A stretch of 28,459 nucleotides of DNA from JBAXTE01 sp038240835 (GTDB lineage: Bacteria > Bacteroidota > Bacteroidia > Bacteroidales > WCHB1-69): positions 1 to 28,459 of the forward strand of contig JBBRGJ010000030.1 in assembly GCA_038240835.1 (NCBI GenBank), in the 5' to 3' direction. Both the position numbers and the translations under genes were made by a program. The notes under the pieces are model-generated. The model was not told the origin of the DNA, did no database searches, and was given only the letters and a program-made list of their open reading frames with translations. This document shows, piece after piece, positions 24,616 through 28,459 of this stretch. The first letter of the stretch is position 1. Each line of letters opens with the position of its first letter.

Positions 24616-25170
24616 ATGATGGAAAATAGAATGTTATCCGTAGGATCAAAATTCCCCGAATTTGTCAAAACCGCTTGTGTGTCTATAAAAATGGGTAAAG
24701 AGTTTTCTGAAATTACAAACAGAGATCATATTCAAGGCGAGAAATGGATGGTTATGTTCTGGTGGCCGATGGATTTTACATTTGTTTGTCCTACCGAAAT
24801 TGCAGGATTTAATAAAATTGCCGCCGAACTCACTTCCAAAAACACCGTATTGGTGGGTGCTTCTACCGACAGCCATTTTGTACATCTCGCATGGAGAAAT
24901 AGCCACCCCGATTTAAAAGAGCTCTCTTTTCCAATGTTAGCAGATACTTCAAAATCTCTGGCGGAAGAACTTGGAATTTTGGAAGCAAACACAAAAGTTG
25001 CTTACCGTACAACCTACATCGTTGATCCTGATGGAATTATTCGCCACTTAAGTGTGAATGATTTATCTGTCGGAAGAAATATTCAAGAAATTGTTCGCCT
25101 TTTGGATGCATTTCAAACCGGTGAACTTACACCTTGCAATTGGGAAAAAGGAGACGAAACGATTAAATGA
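24616..25170 (+). CDS. Peroxiredoxin, AhpC family (actinobacterial-AhpC-like)
   Basis: A 2-Cys peroxiredoxin of 184 residues; the second ATG at 24619 is an equal alternative start. The peroxidatic site is MDFTFVCPTEIAGF with Cys58. A conserved Trp and Arg follow (HLAWRNSHPDL), then TYIVDPDGIIRHLSVND and SVGRNIQEIVRLLDAFQTGEL. The C-terminal TPCNWEKGD holds the resolving Cys174. The overall pattern resembles Mycobacterium AhpC more than the enteric AhpC, because of the DLKELSFPMLAD segment and the CNWxKGD tail. It reduces hydrogen peroxide and organic peroxides in the cytoplasm, useful to an anaerobe exposed to oxygen. No ahpF or ahpD lies beside it, so its reductant is unknown. Confidence 0.92.
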   Translation: MMENRMLSVGSKFPEFVKTACVSIKMGKEFSEITNRDHIQGEKWMVMFWWPMDFTFVCPTEIAGFNKIAAELTSKNTVLVGASTDSHFVHLAWRNSHPDLKELSFPMLADTSKSLAEELGILEANTKVAYRTTYIVDPDGIIRHLSVNDLSVGRNIQEIVRLLDAFQTGELTPCNWEKGDETIK

Positions 25171-25594
25171 TTTTTATAATCCCTTAAATAATTGAAAAAA
25201 AGCAAGAGTGATTGTGAAATTTTAGCCACGAACGCACGAATTAAATACACGTCCGCCTCGGCGGAAAGACGAATTGAATAACCTTTGTCGCGGGTCTCTT
25301 TTTGTTGCGGGCTGAAAGCTCAGCTTATTTCAAACCCCAGGCACCCTCTGGGGCTTGAAATGTATAAGATACACCAAAGATTTTGGCGGAAAAATTGTTG
25401 CGTAGCAAAACGATTTTTGTGACAAAATTCTGCTATGAACATTGCTATCTCTAATCGACCTTGTTTATCCCGCAAGGCGTGATGTCAAGAGAAAAGTGAC
25501 ACTAAAAACAGCTTTTCGAAGTAAAATAGTTTTATGTTTTTCGACAAGATTTGTGAAAAAATATAAATCATTTACTTCTTAGAGCTATTTCTGA
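25171..25594. other. Hairpin-rich intergenic region
   Basis: No gene is seen. It contains a short hairpin TCCGCC-TC-GGCGGA (25252-25265), the larger inverted repeat at 25328-25360, and an imperfect hairpin around TTGC-GTA-GCAA (~25391-25419). The diverged repeat 25563-25598 also lies here. The CCACGAACGCACGAAT text near 25226 is of a type common in Bacteroidota spacers. Confidence 0.6.
25328..25360. repeat. Inverted repeat hairpin
   Basis: TTTCAA-A-CCCCAG pairs with CTGGGG-C-TTGAAA around a seven-base loop GCACCCT, with one internal mismatch. There is no T-run after it, so it is not a classic terminator. Confidence 0.75.
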
Positions 25595-27685
25595 TTAAAA
25601 GTTAATCACCAACGCGCCTTGTTTGCCCGTTGTATAGTGGTTCAAATGAAGACTGTCGCACTCTTTTACCCATTTTTCTATTTTGTACGAGGAGTTTGAA
25701 CCATCAAAAGCCCATGTTTTAGCATGAATGGATTGACTGGCTTTTGCCATTTTTAACCTCGGATTGCCAAAAACAATTGCATAATCTACATTTACCTGAT
25801 TTTGTAAATCTTCCGCTATTTGATGGTTTACCAACGCTATTTTTATCTTTCCAAGGCGGATAAAATTGGATGAGATAAATACTCCATTTTTATCCCAATT
25901 GCAGTTTTTGGAGAGCAATAATGTGGTATCGGGCTGAACTCCATCGGTAATTCGTGACGATTTTATTTGAAATGGACAACTATTGGGTGTTTGATAATTG
26001 ATTGAATCACACAGTGTTATCATCTGATTGGATGTTTTTATATCAATTACGGTCTGCTTGTTTAAGGCGTACACGGTGAGCTTGTTTTCGTGATACTCTT
26101 GGTAATTATCAATTAGCAAATGGGCGAAAAACAGAACAGAGATCGCCATCGCCGACCACAATAGTCTCTTATTTTTGTATAACAAGGCTAATATTGAAGC
26201 GAAAATAACGCCATACAATAACATCATCGAGGTCCAATTCAAATCGATGTTTGTGGTTCTGGCTCCAGGTAAATCGCTGATAAACACAGTGATAAAGTTC
26301 ATCGCTTTTATCAGCCAAACCATTACATACGCTAATAAATTAGAGAGCCAGTGCCAAAAGGAGGTTGCCAATACCGCCACGCCGGAGTAAATAACCAGCG
26401 ATGAGAGAAATACCACCAAAATATTGGACAGAAGGAAATAGTTTGGAAATTGATGAAAATAGAAAATGGAAATGGGCGTAGTGACAATTTGAGCAGCAAT
26501 AGAAACGGTCGCCAACTGCCAAACCCAATCCACGGCTTTCTTGCGCGGTATCCATAAGTTGTGCAACGGACGTTGAAGCCAAACGATTCCAAAAACCGCT
26601 AAATAGGAGAGTTGCAGTCCAATGTTAAAAATAACAAATGGATTGATGAGCAGAATAAAAAATAGCGATGCCAGCAAACTGTGATAGGTATTTACTTTTT
26701 GCTTCAATACGTTTCCGATGGCAATAAAAGAGAACATGGTTGCAGATCGCATTACCGACGGCGAGAGTCCCGTAATGGATGCATAGAGCCAGATTAATAG
26801 TAAAAGGAGCACTACTTTAACCACTTTTGTCTTTTTCTTTTTGTCTAAAAATCCTAAAAAGAAATTCAAAATCATGTAAATAACACCCACATGCATTCCC
26901 GAAACACATAATACATGAGTTACTCCAGCTCCGGAGTAGTGAGTGGACAACTCGGGATCCAGTTTTTCGTCGTAACCTAATAATATGGCGGCTATTACTC
27001 CGTACTCTTGACTCTCTATTTGGTATTGGGTGAGAATGTTTAAGAACTTTTCTCTCAGTTGATAGGCCAATTGCATCACACTGTTGCCGTTGTTTTCGCC
27101 CATCTTTTTCCAACTCACGCCATTTACAAACGACTGATATCTAATCCCTTTGCGAAATAACGATTGGCGATAATCAAATTCGGATGGGTTTAATGGAAAT
27201 GGAATCTCTTTGAGGTGGGTTTTGAAAAGAATTTTATCGCCATAATGTAAATTGCTGGCTAGACTATCTTTGGCTAAATAAATCAAACATTTTTCGTCGG
27301 TATTATTCAGAACAGCTCCATTTTTATACTGATTAATTTCGCAAGTAATTTTAACAGAACGCTCCTTTTCGGTGGGCGGATCTACAATGGTGGCAATATA
27401 ACTAAGGGTGTCCGTGGCAGCCAATGAAGGCAGTTGAAATGAATGCTGACGGAATAATCCGGCATACGAAATAGCAATCAATAAAATGGCCGAAAGCAAA
27501 AGCGCTCCGCGAAAGTACTGAAATCGGTGCGAAAAAAGAAACCAAAAAATGGATGTAAAAAGCGTTAATAATACTGCTGCAATGCCGAAGATAATTGGAT
27601 TGAGATGAGGGTAAAAAAAATCAACAAGCAATACCCCTATAATAAAAGGAAGTAAAATTCTTAGTAAGGGATATTTTTGCCACAT
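25595..27685 (-). CDS. comEC: ComEC/Rec2-family DNA-uptake membrane protein
   Basis: The product has 696 residues. The N-terminal DUF4131 region has two or three membrane segments (1-78) and an OB-like part ending in PFPLNPSEFDYRQSLFRKGI (162-181), a classic motif. The competence domain follows with LLGYDEKLDPELSTHYSGAGVTHVLCVSGMHVG (236-267), SPSVMRSATMFSF and about eight more membrane segments up to residue ~535. The C-terminal ~160 residues are soluble, but the HxHxDH metal site of the beta-lactamase-like domain is not visible, so this part is degenerate or different. ComEC forms the inner-membrane channel for transforming DNA. It is monocistronic; a -7 element TACATTTG lies at 27704-27711 on the minus strand. 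Confidence 0.93.
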   Translation of the reverse strand: MWQKYPLLRILLPFIIGVLLVDFFYPHLNPIIFGIAAVLLTLFTSIFWFLFSHRFQYFRGALLLSAILLIAISYAGLFRQHSFQLPSLAATDTLSYIATIVDPPTEKERSVKITCEINQYKNGAVLNNTDEKCLIYLAKDSLASNLHYGDKILFKTHLKEIPFPLNPSEFDYRQSLFRKGIRYQSFVNGVSWKKMGENNGNSVMQLAYQLREKFLNILTQYQIESQEYGVIAAILLGYDEKLDPELSTHYSGAGVTHVLCVSGMHVGVIYMILNFFLGFLDKKKKTKVVKVVLLLLLIWLYASITGLSPSVMRSATMFSFIAIGNVLKQKVNTYHSLLASLFFILLINPFVIFNIGLQLSYLAVFGIVWLQRPLHNLWIPRKKAVDWVWQLATVSIAAQIVTTPISIFYFHQFPNYFLLSNILVVFLSSLVIYSGVAVLATSFWHWLSNLLAYVMVWLIKAMNFITVFISDLPGARTTNIDLNWTSMMLLYGVIFASILALLYKNKRLLWSAMAISVLFFAHLLIDNYQEYHENKLTVYALNKQTVIDIKTSNQMITLCDSINYQTPNSCPFQIKSSRITDGVQPDTTLLLSKNCNWDKNGVFISSNFIRLGKIKIALVNHQIAEDLQNQVNVDYAIVFGNPRLKMAKASQSIHAKTWAFDGSNSSYKIEKWVKECDSLHLNHYTTGKQGALVINF

Positions 27686-27703
27686 ATTTTAGATTTTCAA
27701 AAG

Positions 27704-27711
27704 CAAATGTA
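27704..27711 (-). promoter_or_regulatory. -7 element of comEC
   Basis: TACATTTG on the minus strand matches TAnnTTTG and lies 18 bases before the ATG. No clear -33 TTG is seen. Confidence 0.4.
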
Positions 27712-28086
27712 TGAAAAAATTTATTAATTATCGGTGATTTAAAAATAAACATTCATCGAAAATATTTTAGTGCTATGAATAATGGTGCTACTTAAAATTG
27801 TGTGGAAATGCTTAATTAGAATTTAAATACACTGTTGTATTAAAAAAAGAATGCGATTCTTCACTATCGTTACCAATGACAGAATTGTATAACTGTCTAA
27901 TAAATAAACGATTATGGGTTTTTAGTAAAGTCTCGGCGTGAAACCCTGGATTAGTCTTTTCTTCAAGGTTTGACTAACCTTAATCTTTGATTTAGAAAAT
28001 TAAAAAACCTTCTGAGTAAAAAAAAACCGCGAAGCCATCACTGCGTAGCTCTAAATCGTCTAAAAAAAAAACTAAAATCGTCTGCG

Positions 28087-28167
28087 GGATGTACCGAAAA
28101 AAAACAAATTGCATTTTTTGATTAGTTTTTAATAGTTGATTGCAATTTGGTATTTTTTCGAGCATCC
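28087..28167. repeat. Interrupted inverted repeat
   Basis: GGGATGTACCGAAAAAAAAC with CAAATTGCA (28087-28113) is answered by TGCAATTTG with TTTTTTCGAGCATCC (28141-28167), an imperfect reverse complement around a 27-base centre. Confidence 0.65.
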
Positions 28168-28178
28168 ACGAAAAAAAA

Positions 28179-28201
28179 TGGAATCAAAGATTCCAATTTT
28201 T
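28179..28201. terminator. Terminator-like hairpin without an obvious gene
   Basis: TGGAATC-AAA-GATTCCA (28179-28195) is preceded by eight A and followed by a T-rich run, so it could terminate transcripts in either direction. No adjacent gene requires it. Confidence 0.45.
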
Positions 28202-28234
28202 TCGGGACCATGAAGGAGCGAGCGAGCCCTCATA

Positions 28235-28278
28235 AACAATGGTTTTCAAATACAATTAGCAATTCAGCAAGGGCGTTT
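28235..28278. repeat. Dispersed 44-bp repeat, copy 2
   Basis: Matches 17946-17989 with four substitutions over 44 bases, in the same orientation and about 10.3 kb away. Confidence 0.85.
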
Positions 28279-28459
28279 ACGTCCTAATTTTAAGTCTAGG
28301 AGAAAACAATAATCTTTAAAAAAACAACAAAGACTTCAAATTAGCCTACCTTGCTAAAGAATTGCTTATTGCATTTGAAATTTCCAGAAAACATGCATTC
28401 GCTCCTTCTTGATTTTTTGAATACTTTTGCATCAAGGCAAAAGTATTAATCAAAAAGAA

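Larger units (their letters stand above)
27712..28459. other. Non-coding, repeat-rich right end
   Basis: No open frame of interest is present in this ~750-base stretch. It contains an interrupted inverted repeat (28087-28113 with 28141-28167), a terminator-like hairpin (28179-28195) flanked by A and T runs, and the second copy of the 44-base dispersed repeat. A near-palindromic ACTTTTGC-ATCAAG-GCAAAAGT lies at 28422-28445. Together it looks like a mosaic of dispersed intergenic elements. Confidence 0.6.

Noticed and set aside
1..28459. CRISPR arrays, tRNA or rRNA genes, and complete insertion sequences
   Set aside because: No regularly spaced repeats, cloverleaf-like sequence, rRNA segment or transposase frame was found on reading through both strands.

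Overview
The window looks like chromosomal DNA from an anaerobic member of the Bacteroidota, most likely Bacteroidales. The base composition is AT-rich. Several genes are preceded by the Bacteroidota-type promoter (TTG or TTTG, 19-20 bases, TAnnTTTG). There is a PorZ-type type IX secretion (T9SS) protein next to recO, a one-piece pyruvate:ferredoxin oxidoreductase, and a ComEC without a visible metallo-hydrolase motif. Genus cannot be decided from this sequence alone.

Layout. 1-156 (-): 5' end of a class II glutamine amidotransferase/asparagine synthetase-like gene (asnB or wbpS type), cut by the window edge. 309-3358 (+): porZ and recO, overlapping by one base. 3574-3813 (+): small VF530/DUF2132 protein. 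3814-4572: repeat-rich spacer. 4573-6324 (-): C69 dipeptidase with its own promoter and terminator. 7021-11027 (+): a compact wbpE-wbpD-wbpB-wbpA operon ending in a strong terminator. 11265-11570: remnant of a DUF4143-type ATPase. 11848-12861 (+): galE. 12959-16330 (-): four poorly characterised genes (an orphan, a WYL regulator, a protein with an HNH-like motif, and a small 36-residue-repeat protein), interrupted by a 45-base perfect palindrome. 16550-17686 (-): AAA ATPase. 18143-21694 (-): nifJ. 22015-24147 (-): a glycosyltransferase and an adenylating enzyme with abutting stop and start. 24616-25170 (+): peroxiredoxin. 25595-27685 (-): comEC. 27686-28459: repeat-rich non-coding DNA.

How the genes may work together. 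The wbp operon should turn UDP-GlcNAc into UDP-2,3-diacetamido-2,3-dideoxyglucuronic acid: 6-oxidation, 3-oxidation, 3-transamination, then 3-N-acetylation. In Porphyromonas gingivalis the same pathway plus a WbpS-type amidotransferase builds the A-LPS-linked sugar to which T9SS cargo is joined, and PorZ belongs to the outer-membrane attachment complex. This window holds PorZ, all four wbp enzymes and the N-terminus of a WbpS-like amidotransferase within 11 kb. They are in separate transcription units with unrelated genes between them, so the link is a hypothesis. The other region of real interest is the 12.9-16.3 kb block, where a WYL regulator is co-transcribed with proteins of unknown function. 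That arrangement is often seen in defence loci, but nothing here proves such a role.
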